From a virus, in the IMG/VR virus record IMGVR_UViG_3300046665_000162, positions 1 to 39,208 of that record: a stretch of DNA of 39,208 nucleotides; one strand, 5' to 3'. Shown here piece after piece: positions 29,456 to 38,229 of the stretch. The notes beneath the pieces were generated by a model, which was given only the letters and a program-made list of their open reading frames with translations, did no database searches and had not been told where the DNA came from. How positions within the stretch are numbered: the stretch's first letter is position 1; each line of letters opens with the position of its first letter. Both the position numbers and the translations under genes were made by a program.

Positions 29456-29910
29456 TTACTTTCACCATCGAGCCGTTTTCGAGCGTCTATGCTGAGTTGC
29501 TGCCACTCCTTCAGGCGCACTACGGTGAAATCTCGACCCACAAGGACCACGGCGTACCGCTCGAGCCGGTTGTCGAGGTCTACCGCGCGCGCGAACTCGA
29601 CGGCTCGCTGATGATGACGATCGGCCGCGAACGAGGCGAAATAGTCGCCTATTTCGTGTGCTTCATTGCACCGGGTCTGCATTACCGCTCGTGCCTAACA
29701 TGCTCGCCTGACATTTTCTTCGTGCGCGAAGACAAGCGCACGGGGATCGCCGGCGTCAGGATGTTCCGCTTCGTTGAAAAAGAACTACGCCGCCGTGGTG
29801 TGAAGCGATGGGCGGTCGGCAGCAAGGTTCAGCACGACGCGTCGGCTCTGTTCAAGTTTCTCGACTTCGAGCCTGTCGAGACGACCTTCGAAAAATGGCT
29901 GGAGGATTAA
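29452..29910 (+). CDS. GNAT-family N-acetyltransferase
   Basis: The 152-residue protein has the GNAT order: an N-terminal helix, LMMTIGRERGEIVAYFVCFI (strand 2-3 region), SPDIFFVREDKRTGIAGVRMFRFVEKELRRRGV (strand 4, acetyl-CoA-binding loop with R-x-x-G-x-A-like RTGIAG, and helix 3), and a C-terminal FKFLDFEPVETTFEKWL. It transfers acetyl from acetyl-CoA to an amine of a protein or small molecule. Similar proteins are found in podophage tail blocks. ATGA overlap couples it to the hydroxylase. Confidence 0.88.
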   Translation: MITFTIEPFSSVYAELLPLLQAHYGEISTHKDHGVPLEPVVEVYRARELDGSLMMTIGRERGEIVAYFVCFIAPGLHYRSCLTCSPDIFFVREDKRTGIAGVRMFRFVEKELRRRGVKRWAVGSKVQHDASALFKFLDFEPVETTFEKWLED

Positions 29911-29913
29911 ATC

Positions 29914-30663
29914 ATGGTCGCAGCAGCAATTGTTGGCGCAGCAGCCGTCGGGGCGGTCGGCTCGACCGTGGCTGCAGGTGCTTCAAAGAGCGCGGCAAAC
30001 ACGCAAGCTCAGGCGGCGGAAGATGCTGCGCACCTCCAGAACGATCAATGGAACCAGACACAGGCCAATCTCGCGCCGTACATGAATCTCGGCACGAGCA
30101 ACATCAATGCGCTTCAGACCGCGCTGACGAACCCGATGTTGACGAAGCAGTTCACGGCGCCGAGCGAGGGTGATGCATATGCATCGCCGGGCTACCAGTT
30201 CACCCTGAATCAGGGGCTGAAGTCGGTCCAGAATAGCGCCGCTGCGCGCGGTTTAGGTGTGTCCGGTGCTGCGCTGAAGGGCGCGGCGAGTTACACGACT
30301 GGCCTTGCTGACTCGACCTACAACGATGTATTCAATCGCGCGCTACAGACGTTCAACACGAATTACAGCAGCGCCGCGAACAATGTGAACCGTCTGCAAA
30401 GCGTGGTCGGAAACGGACAGAATGCGGCCGCGACAAACGGGTCGCTCGGCGCTACCGCAGTCGGCAATATCGGTAACACGCTCACGAGTGGCGCGAATGC
30501 ACAGGCGGCCGGCACTGTCGGTAGTGCAAATGCGCTCGCGAGCGGTCTAAATGGCGTCGGCAACAGTGCGCTCACATATGGCCTGATGACGAACAACGCA
30601 GGCGCCGCCGCGCCGGCCAGTGCGGCGGCTGCGGGCAGCAATCAGTACGGCTTCACGATCTAG
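29914..30663 (+). CDS. Ejection protein candidate (P22 gp7 slot)
   Basis: The 249-residue product starts with a hydrophobic Ala/Gly/Val segment (AAAIVGAAAVGAVGSTVAAG), contains Gln/Asn-rich helical regions (QNDQWNQTQANLAPYMNLGTSNINAL) and a Gly/Ala/Asn-rich C-terminus. Such membrane-active, low-complexity proteins are found among podophage ejection proteins. Position before the gp20- and gp16-like genes supports the call. Sequence similarity to P22 gp7 itself cannot be judged by eye. Confidence 0.7.
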   Translation: MVAAAIVGAAAVGAVGSTVAAGASKSAANTQAQAAEDAAHLQNDQWNQTQANLAPYMNLGTSNINALQTALTNPMLTKQFTAPSEGDAYASPGYQFTLNQGLKSVQNSAAARGLGVSGAALKGAASYTTGLADSTYNDVFNRALQTFNTNYSSAANNVNRLQSVVGNGQNAAATNGSLGATAVGNIGNTLTSGANAQAAGTVGSANALASGLNGVGNSALTYGLMTNNAGAAAPASAAAAGSNQYGFTI

Positions 30664-30671
30664 GAAAAAAC

Positions 30672-32114
30672 ATGCCAATCGATCCGAGCATTGCTCTGAA
30701 TGCGAACGCGCCGAAGCCAATCAATCCGCTGCAACAGGCGCTGTCAGTCGCTCAGTTCCGCGCGCTCAATGCCAGCGGCCTCGCGCAGCAACAGCAGCTC
30801 GACGCGAACCGCGCCACGTCTGCGGCATATCAGCAGGCCACCGATCCGACAACCGGCCAGGTCGACAACAACAAGCTGGTCGGCATCCTGAGCCAGGATC
30901 CCGCTGCAGCGTACAACCTGCCCCAGGTGATTCAGGGAATCAACACGCAGAAGCAGCAGCAGCAGACGTTGCAGACTGGCCAGCTTGATCAGTCGATCAA
31001 GGCGCAAAGCAGTCTGCGCCAAGGGCTTGGTAGCCTGCTGACGAAGCCCGACCTGTCGCCGCAGGACGTGCAGGGATTCGCCACGACGCAATTGCAGGCC
31101 GGCGCGATCACGCCTCAGGTGTATCAGGCTGAAATGCAATCGATGCCACAGGATCCGCAGGGGTTGCGCGGATGGGTGCAGCAACACTATATGTCGGCGC
31201 TCAGCGGCGAGACGCAGTTGCACGCGATGCTCCCGCAGTATGCGCAGGTCAACACCGGTCCAGCCACGGTTGCCGTCAACCAGAACCCGCTGGCGGCCGG
31301 TGGCGGCGTCGGCACGGTCGGCTATACGGTCCAGAATGGCTTATCGCCGTCGGATGCCGCGACGCCGGTCACGGTCAACCAGAACGGCCAGCCGACGATG
31401 ATCCCGAAGGCGCAATTCGCCGCCGGCGGCCAGCCTGGGCAGACGCCCGGTGCGCTTCCCGGTGGTGGATTCTCTGCGGCACCGCCCATCGGCGCCGACA
31501 AGGTGGCGAGCGATGCCGCCGCACGCTACAGCTCACTGCAATCCGCCGCCGCGCAGGCGAAACCGCTGATGCAGACATACGATCTGGCCGCGCAGAACAT
31601 CCAGGGCACGCTCACCGGCAAGGGTGCGAATTCCGCACTCAATGTACCGGCGATCCTGAACACGTTTGGTATTCAGGCTGGATCGGATGCCGTCAAGAAC
31701 AATCAGTTGCTCGTTCAATACCTGAACAGCGCGGCAGATCAGGCGGCGGCGTCGCTCGGCCTCTCGGGCAGCGATTCGCGCCTCGCCGCGGCAAAGGCCG
31801 GCCAGCCCGATCCGCACAACATGAACGCGCCGGCGCTGCTCGAATCGATCCAGCATGTGAAGGGCTTGCAGCAGGCCGTGCTTGACCGTCAGCAGGCGAC
31901 CACAAATTTCCTTTCGTCGAATGGCAACAACACCGGCACGCTGCCGCAGTTCGAATCGAAGTGGAATCAGTCGTTCAACCCGGATGTTTCCTATATTCGC
32001 TCGCTCAGCAGCCCGCAGGAACAGCAGGCCGCCATACAGAAACTGAAGTCTGACGGCAAGCTCCAGCAATGGACGAAGGACTATCAGGCCATGAAGGCGC
32101 TCGGGGCATTCTGA
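30672..32114 (+). CDS. Ejection protein candidate (P22 gp20 slot)
   Basis: This 480-residue protein is rich in Gln, Ala and Asn with an N-terminal QQALSVAQFRALNASGLAQQQQ helical region and further Gln-rich helices (QKQQQQTLQTGQLDQ). The C-terminal third is helical (LLVQYLNSAADQAAASLGLSG, then QAVLDRQQATTNFLSSNG). Composition, size and order agree with P22 gp20-like internal proteins that leave the head during DNA injection. No enzymatic motif is seen. Confidence 0.72.
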   Translation: MPIDPSIALNANAPKPINPLQQALSVAQFRALNASGLAQQQQLDANRATSAAYQQATDPTTGQVDNNKLVGILSQDPAAAYNLPQVIQGINTQKQQQQTLQTGQLDQSIKAQSSLRQGLGSLLTKPDLSPQDVQGFATTQLQAGAITPQVYQAEMQSMPQDPQGLRGWVQQHYMSALSGETQLHAMLPQYAQVNTGPATVAVNQNPLAAGGGVGTVGYTVQNGLSPSDAATPVTVNQNGQPTMIPKAQFAAGGQPGQTPGALPGGGFSAAPPIGADKVASDAAARYSSLQSAAAQAKPLMQTYDLAAQNIQGTLTGKGANSALNVPAILNTFGIQAGSDAVKNNQLLVQYLNSAADQAAASLGLSGSDSRLAAAKAGQPDPHNMNAPALLESIQHVKGLQQAVLDRQQATTNFLSSNGNNTGTLPQFESKWNQSFNPDVSYIRSLSSPQEQQAAIQKLKSDGKLQQWTKDYQAMKALGAF

Positions 32115-34453
32115 TGCCAGATATCCAGGGGTTCATCCAGCAATACGCGCCGGTCGCAGCCAGTGTCAGCCAGCGGATCGGCGTCGCGCCTGATGTATTG
32201 CTCGGGCAATGGGGTCTTGAAACCGGGTGGGGGAAGTCGGTCGTCCCTGGCACGAACAATCTCGGCAACATCAAAGGGCCGGGCGTCGCCGCGACGGATA
32301 ACCAGACCGGCTCGAATGACCAGTACCGAGCGTATGCGAGCCCGCAGGCCTTCGGCAACGACTTCGCGAACCTGATCAGCAGCAACTACAAGGGTGCCGT
32401 TGGCGCGGGTTCTGACGCGTCCGCATATGGCAAAGCGCTGAAGGCTGGTGGCTATGCCGAAGACTCTGGCTACGCGAACAAGCTGGCCGGCGCGGTGGGA
32501 ATGGTGAGGAAATTCGGGGACTCGATTGCATCCGCTCTGTCTGGCTCGGCGAACGCTGCCGAACTCAGCCCGCAGCAGATGAGCGCGCCCGTTATCTCGG
32601 CTACTGGACAACAGATCATGCCGCAAGCAAAACCGCAGTCCGCGCCGGCCGCATCAGCGCCGCCGGCATCAACAGGCGATCCCTTGCTGGATATGGCGAA
32701 TTCAGTCCAATCAGGCTCGGGCACCCCTTCTGCCGCTGCTACGCCGCCGTCAGTTTCGCCAAATAGCACGTCAACCGCTGACGATCCGCTGCTTGCGATG
32801 GCGAATAGCGTGATGAGCGGAAAGGCCGCTGCGCCCGCTGCCGTGACGCCACCCACAGCAACGCAGCCTACTATCAACAGCCAGCCGTGGCAGGCACCAG
32901 GCTCAGTCACCATGGGTATCGGTGATGCGATCAAGGGCGGCGTCCAATCGCTCGCGCATGGTGGCGCATGGCTCGCGAACAAAATCGCTCCCGACGCTCA
33001 GTTCACGAAAGACCTCAACACCGCGCTTCCCCAGATCGACCAGACTATCCAGTCGCAGGATGCTCAATATGCGGCGCAGCGTGCGGCGGCCGGCGGGAAT
33101 GGAATCGACATCGGCCGTGGAGTAGGCAACGCAATTGGCTCTATCCCGCTTGCAGCAGCAATGCCGGCCGGTAGCGGCGTATTGGGCGGTATCGGTGCGG
33201 GCGCATTGTCTGGAGTCGCTAATAGCCTACTGGAGCCCGTGACTGATACATCCAGAAGCTATGCGAGCCAGAAACTGCAGCAGGCCGGCACAGGGGCTGC
33301 AGTTGGCGGTATTGCCAATCCGCTTATGCGTGCCGTCGGTGCAGCCGTATCGCCCGCTGTGGGAGCCGCGCAGCAACGTCTTATTGATGCAGGCGTGCCA
33401 TTGACGCCGGGGCAGATCTTGGGGGGTGCTGCAGCGCGGACCGAGGCTAAGCTGACTAGCGTTCCATTCGTCGGCGACATGATCAAGAATGGACAGCAAC
33501 GCGCCGTACAGGGTTTCAACAAGGCCACTTATAACGAAGTCCTTGCGCCGCTCGGGCAGACGTACAGCGGCCCTGTCGGCAATGATGGCGTCGCTGCCGT
33601 ACAGAAGACAATCAGCACCGCATACGACGACGCGCTATCGAAACTCACGTTCAAGGCTGACCCGCAGTTCCAGTCCGACCTTGGCAACCTGGCGACGATG
33701 GCGCAAAACCTTCCCGCTCCACAACAAAGCCAGTTCACGAACGTCCTGAAAAATCAGGTATTCGGGAAACTGTCGCCTCAGGGAGAGATGGATGGCCCAA
33801 CGTTGAAAGGTGTGCAGAGCGAACTTAGCCGTATCTCCCGAGGGCTCACAGGTGATCCATCGTTTGACAACCAGCAACTTGGTCAAGCGATCGGCGAGGT
33901 GAAAAATATCGTGGAGCAGTCGCTTCCGCGTAATAACGCAGCCGACGCCGTCAAGGACCTCGCAAATGCCAATGCGGCCTATGCCAACTTCGTGCGCCTG
34001 CGCGCGGCGGCCGGATCACAAGGCGCGATGAACAACGAGGGAATTTTCACGGCTGCGCAGCTCAATAACGCTGTACGAGGGGCTGACAAATCAGCAGGGA
34101 AGGGCGCGACTGCTACGGGCAACGCGCTTATGCAGGACTTCTCAAGCGCAGGTCAACAGGTTCTTGGATCGAAATACCCGGATTCCGGGACGCCCGGCCG
34201 TGCATTGGCCGCGATGATGGGCCCTGCCGCCTTGGGTCAGGTAATGGCTCCGGCTTACACAGCACCGCTTGCTGCCGCAATGGGAGTCGGGGCGCTCCCT
34301 TATACCGCAATGGGTCAAAAGATCGCACAGGCTCTACTTACCGCGCGCCCTGGGTTTGCGGTCCCAGTAGGGAATGCGCTTACCAAGTATGGGGTCCCAC
34401 TCGCCGCGCCGGCGGGCAATGCTCTCGTCAATGCGATCACACGTTCGCAGTAA
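32114..34453 (+). CDS. Large ejection protein with N-terminal glucosaminidase domain (P22 gp16 slot)
   Basis: At 779 residues this is the biggest late gene product. Residues about 1-140 resemble a FlgJ/LYZ2 glucosaminidase: SQRIGVAPDVLLGQWGLETGWG with probable catalytic Glu36, then TNNLGNIKG and DQYRAYASPQAFGNDF. It would locally open peptidoglycan during DNA entry. A Pro/Ser/Ala linker with repeated DPLLxMANSV motifs (residues about 195-235) follows, then a long helical and Gly/Ala-rich region with membrane-interacting potential (AIGSIPLAAAMPAGSGVLGGIGAG). ATG at 32114 overlaps the previous stop as TGATG. Confidence 0.82.
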   Translation: MPDIQGFIQQYAPVAASVSQRIGVAPDVLLGQWGLETGWGKSVVPGTNNLGNIKGPGVAATDNQTGSNDQYRAYASPQAFGNDFANLISSNYKGAVGAGSDASAYGKALKAGGYAEDSGYANKLAGAVGMVRKFGDSIASALSGSANAAELSPQQMSAPVISATGQQIMPQAKPQSAPAASAPPASTGDPLLDMANSVQSGSGTPSAAATPPSVSPNSTSTADDPLLAMANSVMSGKAAAPAAVTPPTATQPTINSQPWQAPGSVTMGIGDAIKGGVQSLAHGGAWLANKIAPDAQFTKDLNTALPQIDQTIQSQDAQYAAQRAAAGGNGIDIGRGVGNAIGSIPLAAAMPAGSGVLGGIGAGALSGVANSLLEPVTDTSRSYASQKLQQAGTGAAVGGIANPLMRAVGAAVSPAVGAAQQRLIDAGVPLTPGQILGGAAARTEAKLTSVPFVGDMIKNGQQRAVQGFNKATYNEVLAPLGQTYSGPVGNDGVAAVQKTISTAYDDALSKLTFKADPQFQSDLGNLATMAQNLPAPQQSQFTNVLKNQVFGKLSPQGEMDGPTLKGVQSELSRISRGLTGDPSFDNQQLGQAIGEVKNIVEQSLPRNNAADAVKDLANANAAYANFVRLRAAAGSQGAMNNEGIFTAAQLNNAVRGADKSAGKGATATGNALMQDFSSAGQQVLGSKYPDSGTPGRALAAMMGPAALGQVMAPAYTAPLAAAMGVGALPYTAMGQKIAQALLTARPGFAVPVGNALTKYGVPLAAPAGNALVNAITRSQ

Positions 34454-34540
34454 CCACCGATAGACAGGCGGAATGATCACGACCATGAAGCAGAACACGA
34501 TGGTCCTAAAAACGTCGCCCCAGAAATGACTGCCGTTCAT
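34334..34540 (-). CDS. Antisense small membrane-protein ORF in the immI-like slot (68 aa)
   Basis: The ORF MNGSHFWGDVFRTIVFCFMVVIIPPVYRWLL... has one clear membrane segment (about residues 11-30) and a basic cytoplasmic tail (RRRGEWDPILGKRIPYWDRKPRARGK). A GGGGA site precedes the ATG, and a perfect TATAAT lies about 36 bases upstream on the minus strand, without a good -35. The last 120 bases overlap the 3' end of the ejection gene antisense. Its place equals that of the P22 immI/sieA region, so superinfection exclusion is a hypothesis. It may still be a fortuitous ORF. Confidence 0.42.
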   Translation of the reverse strand: MNGSHFWGDVFRTIVFCFMVVIIPPVYRWLLRTCDRIDESIARRRGEWDPILGKRIPYWDRKPRARGK

Positions 34541-34550
34541 TGATTTCCCC

Positions 34551-34575
34551 AAGCCCTCCCTGTGAGGGCTTTTTC
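34551..34575 (+). terminator. Terminator 1 before the tailspike
   Basis: AAGCCCTC and GAGGGCTT form an 8-bp stem with a 5-base loop followed by TTTTC. It lies after the ejection-protein gene. With the next hairpin it forms a double terminator. Confidence 0.85.
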
Positions 34576-34580
34576 ATTAT

Positions 34581-34609
34581 AGGCCGCCGATGAGCGGCCT
34601 TTTGCTTTT
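34581..34609 (+). terminator. Terminator 2 before the tailspike
   Basis: AGGCCGC and GCGGCCT form a 7-bp stem with a 6-base loop followed by TTTTGCTTTT. It ends only a few bases before the tailspike ribosome site, so the tailspike depends on read-through or on a promoter not recognised here. Confidence 0.8.
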
Positions 34610-34618
34610 GAGGCCCAC

Positions 34619-36736
34619 ATGCAAATCCTGCCGAATGCCAAAAGTCAGTTTATCGACCAGAACGGGCTACCTCTTGCGAGCGGCTCAGTCGGCTTTTATT
34701 TTCCGGGAACGCTGAACCCGAAAGCGACGTTTCAGGATCCCGCCGGCACGATCGCAAACACGAACCCGGTGCTGCTCGATAGCCGCGGGCAGGCGCTTAT
34801 CTGGGGCTCGGGGGTGTATCGCCAGATCGTCAAGGATGCCGCTGGCGTCACGATCTGGGATCAGATCACCGAAGACCCGAATTCGGCGCTCACCGGCAAT
34901 ATCACCGATGTTCGCTTTGTGGCCGGCACGGATTTCACGCCGGGTGTGTCGACGCAATTGACGTTGCCGGTTACGCCGGGGTCGATCTCGAACATGTGGG
35001 TTTTCTTCGACGCGTCGTATCAGGCAGATGACCAGATCCAGTCTCTGGATGGCGCGACGATCAACTTCGTGTCACCGATCCCGGTCGGCGTTCAGGAAGT
35101 CAACGTGAAGGTCGGTACGACAATCGCGATCGGCACGCCCGGCGACGGCACCGTTGGCGACAAGCAGCTCGCATGGGGTCCGCCGCTGCGTCGCAATTTC
35201 TCGTCGATCGCGCTGCTGCGCGCTGTCAACAATGCGAACTATGTCAGCGCCTATGTTGAAGGCTATTACGCACCGTCAGACGGCGGCGGCGGCAGTTACG
35301 ACGTCAGTTCGACCGACACGACGTCTGCAGACAATGGCGGCTCGATCATCGTCGACACGCTTGGACGTCGCTGGCATCTGAACCAGGCGAGCCCACTGCG
35401 GCTGCGCCAGTTCGGCGCGAAGGGCGACTGGGTTGTGTCGACCGCGACCGGCACCGACGACAGCACGGCATTCAACAATGCGGTCGCCGCGGCGCAGGCC
35501 TCCCTTAACCAGACACTTTTCATCGACGCGGGTAACTTCTATCTACCGAGTGCGGGAACGATGACAGGGCGTCTGTTCCTGAAAGGCAATAGCGATGGAA
35601 TGCTCGTCGGCAACCTGCTGTATCAGGACTTGTTTTTCCCGCCGTCGGCGGACACGGCCACGCCGCTGACCAACGTCGCGCCGTTCTTCTATGTCGAAGG
35701 CGTCAACTTCAGCACCTACGGCACCAGCACAGGCGCTTTCGCGCTGACGGTGGCCGCTCAGGTAGCGACCTCGTTTATCGACTGTTTCGAGATGAAAAGC
35801 GCCCGCTTCTATGGCCTTAATGGGCTGCTCGCACAAAACATTATTTCGGTGACGATCGATAACTGCTGGTTCTATTCGAACATCAACGGCGTCATCGCGA
35901 GCGGCTGCACGAACTGGAGCGTCTCCAATACCCGGTTTCGGCAACAGGTCGGATTCGGATTCGCGCAAAACCTGTATTCGGTCAATCCGGCCCGAGAGGG
36001 AGGAGAAAATGTCCGCTTTGTCAACTGCGAGTGGACAGTCTGCGCAACAGGCGTGCTGCTCCAGCAAAGCCAGTGGGCGCGCTTCGTCAACTGCCTGTTC
36101 GACTACTGCAACCTGCCGATTAATGTCGATGGGTCGAAATACGTTCGCTGCATCAACACCTATTTCGGCGTCTCGATCCAGTCGAGCCTCACGACGAACC
36201 CGAACTACATTGCGCCGCCGGTATCAGGTTGCGCTTTCTATGCGCATGGCCATGACGATACGAACCTGTTCGACGCGGGTATCGACTGCGTGGAATGCGA
36301 GTTCGTGACGTACGTCGGCACATCACAGCCGCTCGTGACATGCGAGGGTGCAAGCAGCGCATTCCCGAGTAGCTACGGACTGAGCTTCGCCAACTTCACG
36401 AACTGCCTGTTTCTGGCGACGACGTCGCACACAATGCCGTCGATGCTGCTCATCGATAAATGCCAGATCGTGCGCATGTCCAACAATATTTTCTGGTCGT
36501 TCAACCAGTCCACGTCGATGACTGGTCCTTACAACATCAGCAACGTCACCTCCTACCAGATCACCGGGACAGAGACGCTTCTGTGCCAACAGTCAAGCGT
36601 TCAGATGCAGCCGACCAACGAGAAGGCTTCGTTCAATGAGATCGACGTCTATTACGGCTCGTTGCTGAAATCAGTTCAGTACGGCGCGGCCGACAGCGGA
36701 GGCTCCGGTTTCCGCACGCTTCGAATCACCAACTAA
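34619..36736 (+). CDS. Tailspike with beta-helix (pectate-lyase-like) fold
   Basis: The 705-residue spike has an N-terminal attachment module (LPNAKSQFIDQNGLPLASGSVGFYFPG to about residue 90), a beta module (about 98-165) shared with the protein at 28025-28534, a linker, and from about residue 260 (LRLRQFGAKGDWV...DDSTAFNNAV) a right-handed parallel beta-helix with repeated Asn/Cys ladders. Tailspikes of this kind bind and often cut O-antigen or capsule, setting host range. No catalytic residues could be assigned. GAGG precedes the start. Confidence 0.87.
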   Translation: MQILPNAKSQFIDQNGLPLASGSVGFYFPGTLNPKATFQDPAGTIANTNPVLLDSRGQALIWGSGVYRQIVKDAAGVTIWDQITEDPNSALTGNITDVRFVAGTDFTPGVSTQLTLPVTPGSISNMWVFFDASYQADDQIQSLDGATINFVSPIPVGVQEVNVKVGTTIAIGTPGDGTVGDKQLAWGPPLRRNFSSIALLRAVNNANYVSAYVEGYYAPSDGGGGSYDVSSTDTTSADNGGSIIVDTLGRRWHLNQASPLRLRQFGAKGDWVVSTATGTDDSTAFNNAVAAAQASLNQTLFIDAGNFYLPSAGTMTGRLFLKGNSDGMLVGNLLYQDLFFPPSADTATPLTNVAPFFYVEGVNFSTYGTSTGAFALTVAAQVATSFIDCFEMKSARFYGLNGLLAQNIISVTIDNCWFYSNINGVIASGCTNWSVSNTRFRQQVGFGFAQNLYSVNPAREGGENVRFVNCEWTVCATGVLLQQSQWARFVNCLFDYCNLPINVDGSKYVRCINTYFGVSIQSSLTTNPNYIAPPVSGCAFYAHGHDDTNLFDAGIDCVECEFVTYVGTSQPLVTCEGASSAFPSSYGLSFANFTNCLFLATTSHTMPSMLLIDKCQIVRMSNNIFWSFNQSTSMTGPYNISNVTSYQITGTETLLCQQSSVQMQPTNEKASFNEIDVYYGSLLKSVQYGAADSGGSGFRTLRITN

Positions 36737-36745
36737 GGGACCAAC

Positions 36746-37540
36746 ATGAAACGCATCTTCGCAATCTTTGCCTCGCTGATCGCTCTCACCGCTTCGGCGG
36801 CGACACTCAACCCGGTTTCGCTGCTCAATCCTGCCGGCTCGACGGCCGGTCAGGCAATCGTTTCGACCGGCGCGAGCACAGCACCTGTGTGGGGCGCTGT
36901 GCCGCTAACCGGTGTCACTGGCACACTCGCAATCGCCAACGGCGGCACGGGCGCCACGACCGCAGCAAACGCGCGCACGAATCTTGGTCTTGGCACGTCG
37001 GCAACGGTCAACATCGGAACAAGCGGCGCGACTATCCCGCTTCTGAGCACGGCTAACACATGGACGCTGGGTCAGTCCTTCTCAACGCTCTCGGCAACCG
37101 GCCTCATCACGCCGGCCGCGACGGTCGGCATCAAAGGCACGGCGACGAATGACAATCCGGCTGCGGGTAGTTTTGGCGAATACGTGAACGCGCAGACGGT
37201 GAACACCAGCATGACGAGCGGCACCGCAGCGAACTGCGCGAGCCTCACGTTGACCGCTGGCGATTGGGACGTGACCGGCGTCATCGTCTATATCCCTGCC
37301 GGTACGACGACCGTTCAATCGCTGAACAGCAGTCTCACTTCCGCATCGGCGACGGCCGCGGCATTCCCGAACTACGTCGCGACTGGAGGCGGCACAACCG
37401 GCGTATCGCAAGCGGTGGCACTCCCAACAGTTCGGTTCAATTCTCCATCGGGAATCACGGCATATGCAGTTGGTAGCGCCGGATTCGGGGTAAGCACGAT
37501 GCAGTGCTCGGGGTTCCTGCGTGCGCGCCGGCCGCGCTGA
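36746..37540 (+). CDS. Secreted tail-fibre-like protein (264 aa)
   Basis: The first 18 residues (MKRIFAIFASLIALTASA) form a clear Sec signal peptide with A-x-A cleavage. The mature protein contains IANGGTGATTAANARTNLGL, a motif familiar from phage tail fibres, and Gly/Thr/Ala/Ser-rich beta repeats, ending in a beta domain with two cysteines (TAANCASLTL and STMQCSGFLR) and a basic tail. A signal peptide on a fibre-like protein is unusual; it may coat the periplasm or cell surface, or the hydrophobic start may have another use. It follows the tailspike by 9 bases. Confidence 0.75.
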   Translation: MKRIFAIFASLIALTASAATLNPVSLLNPAGSTAGQAIVSTGASTAPVWGAVPLTGVTGTLAIANGGTGATTAANARTNLGLGTSATVNIGTSGATIPLLSTANTWTLGQSFSTLSATGLITPAATVGIKGTATNDNPAAGSFGEYVNAQTVNTSMTSGTAANCASLTLTAGDWDVTGVIVYIPAGTTTVQSLNSSLTSASATAAAFPNYVATGGGTTGVSQAVALPTVRFNSPSGITAYAVGSAGFGVSTMQCSGFLRARRPR

Positions 37541-37555
37541 ACGAGCGGCAAGAGG

Positions 37556-37933
37556 ATGAGCGGCGCCGTGAGCAGATACAGCAGTGAGCCGCCGCATACC
37601 GAGGGTGACGGATTCCGCGCCGTTGCTGCTGCGCTTGACGCACTGCGCGACGAAATCGGAACGCGGCATGTTGAAAACACCAGCTCGCTAGAAGTGCTGG
37701 AAAAGGACGTGAAGGTGCTTATCGAGCAGGTCGATCGGCTTGCGAAAGGGTTCCCGGAGGATGATCCGGACGGCCACAGGCGGATGCATGAAGCCCTGAT
37801 CGAGAAAGCAAAAGCCAGAACTGAGCTATATCGCGACTTGCAAAAGAAGTTGCTTGAGCGCGGCGTTCTGGCAGTCCTCGGGGCGATCGCGGTCGCGATC
37901 TGGTTTTACGTGAAGTCGAGGTTGAATTCGTGA
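37556..37933 (+). CDS. Coiled-coil membrane protein of the lysis cassette (XhlA-like)
   Basis: The 125-residue protein has a helical, heptad-rich middle (LEVLEKDVKVLIEQVDRLAKG, then MHEALIEKAKARTELYRDLQKKLLERG) and a single C-terminal membrane helix (VLAVLGAIAVAIWFYV). This layout resembles XhlA-type proteins that act with holins. It overlaps the holin gene. Its role may be as holin partner or antiholin. Confidence 0.72.
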   Translation: MSGAVSRYSSEPPHTEGDGFRAVAAALDALRDEIGTRHVENTSSLEVLEKDVKVLIEQVDRLAKGFPEDDPDGHRRMHEALIEKAKARTELYRDLQKKLLERGVLAVLGAIAVAIWFYVKSRLNS

Positions 37934-37941
37934 GGTACAAG

Positions 37942-38229
37942 ATGATTCGAGATTTACTGATCGCGGACCTGAAAACGATCCGCTCGTGGTGGTCGGTGCG
38001 CATCGGCGCATTCGGCGTGATCCTGCTGGCAGCAATCCCGGCGATCTCCGACCAGTTCCCGAACGTGGCGCCGTCACTGCTGATGTTCTTTCCGAAGCAC
38101 GGTCAGCAGTGGGTGCCGATCGCTGGCGCTGTGCTGGCCGTCGTGGCGCGAGTCGTCAGCCAGGCCGCAATGCTTGATCGGGTGCGCGGCATGTTCCGCC
38201 GCAAAGGGGGCGACGATGGCGCGCATTGA
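37942..38229 (+). CDS. Holin
   Basis: This 95-residue protein contains two hydrophobic helices (VRIGAFGVILLAAIPAI and WVPIAGAVLAVVARVV) separated by a short loop, and a basic charged C-terminus (DRVRGMFRRKGGDDGAH), typical of class II holins. It would open the inner membrane to release the endolysin. ATG at 37942 has GAGG seven bases upstream; a GTG at 37930, overlapping the previous gene, is an alternative start. Confidence 0.83.
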   Translation: MIRDLLIADLKTIRSWWSVRIGAFGVILLAAIPAISDQFPNVAPSLLMFFPKHGQQWVPIAGAVLAVVARVVSQAAMLDRVRGMFRRKGGDDGAH

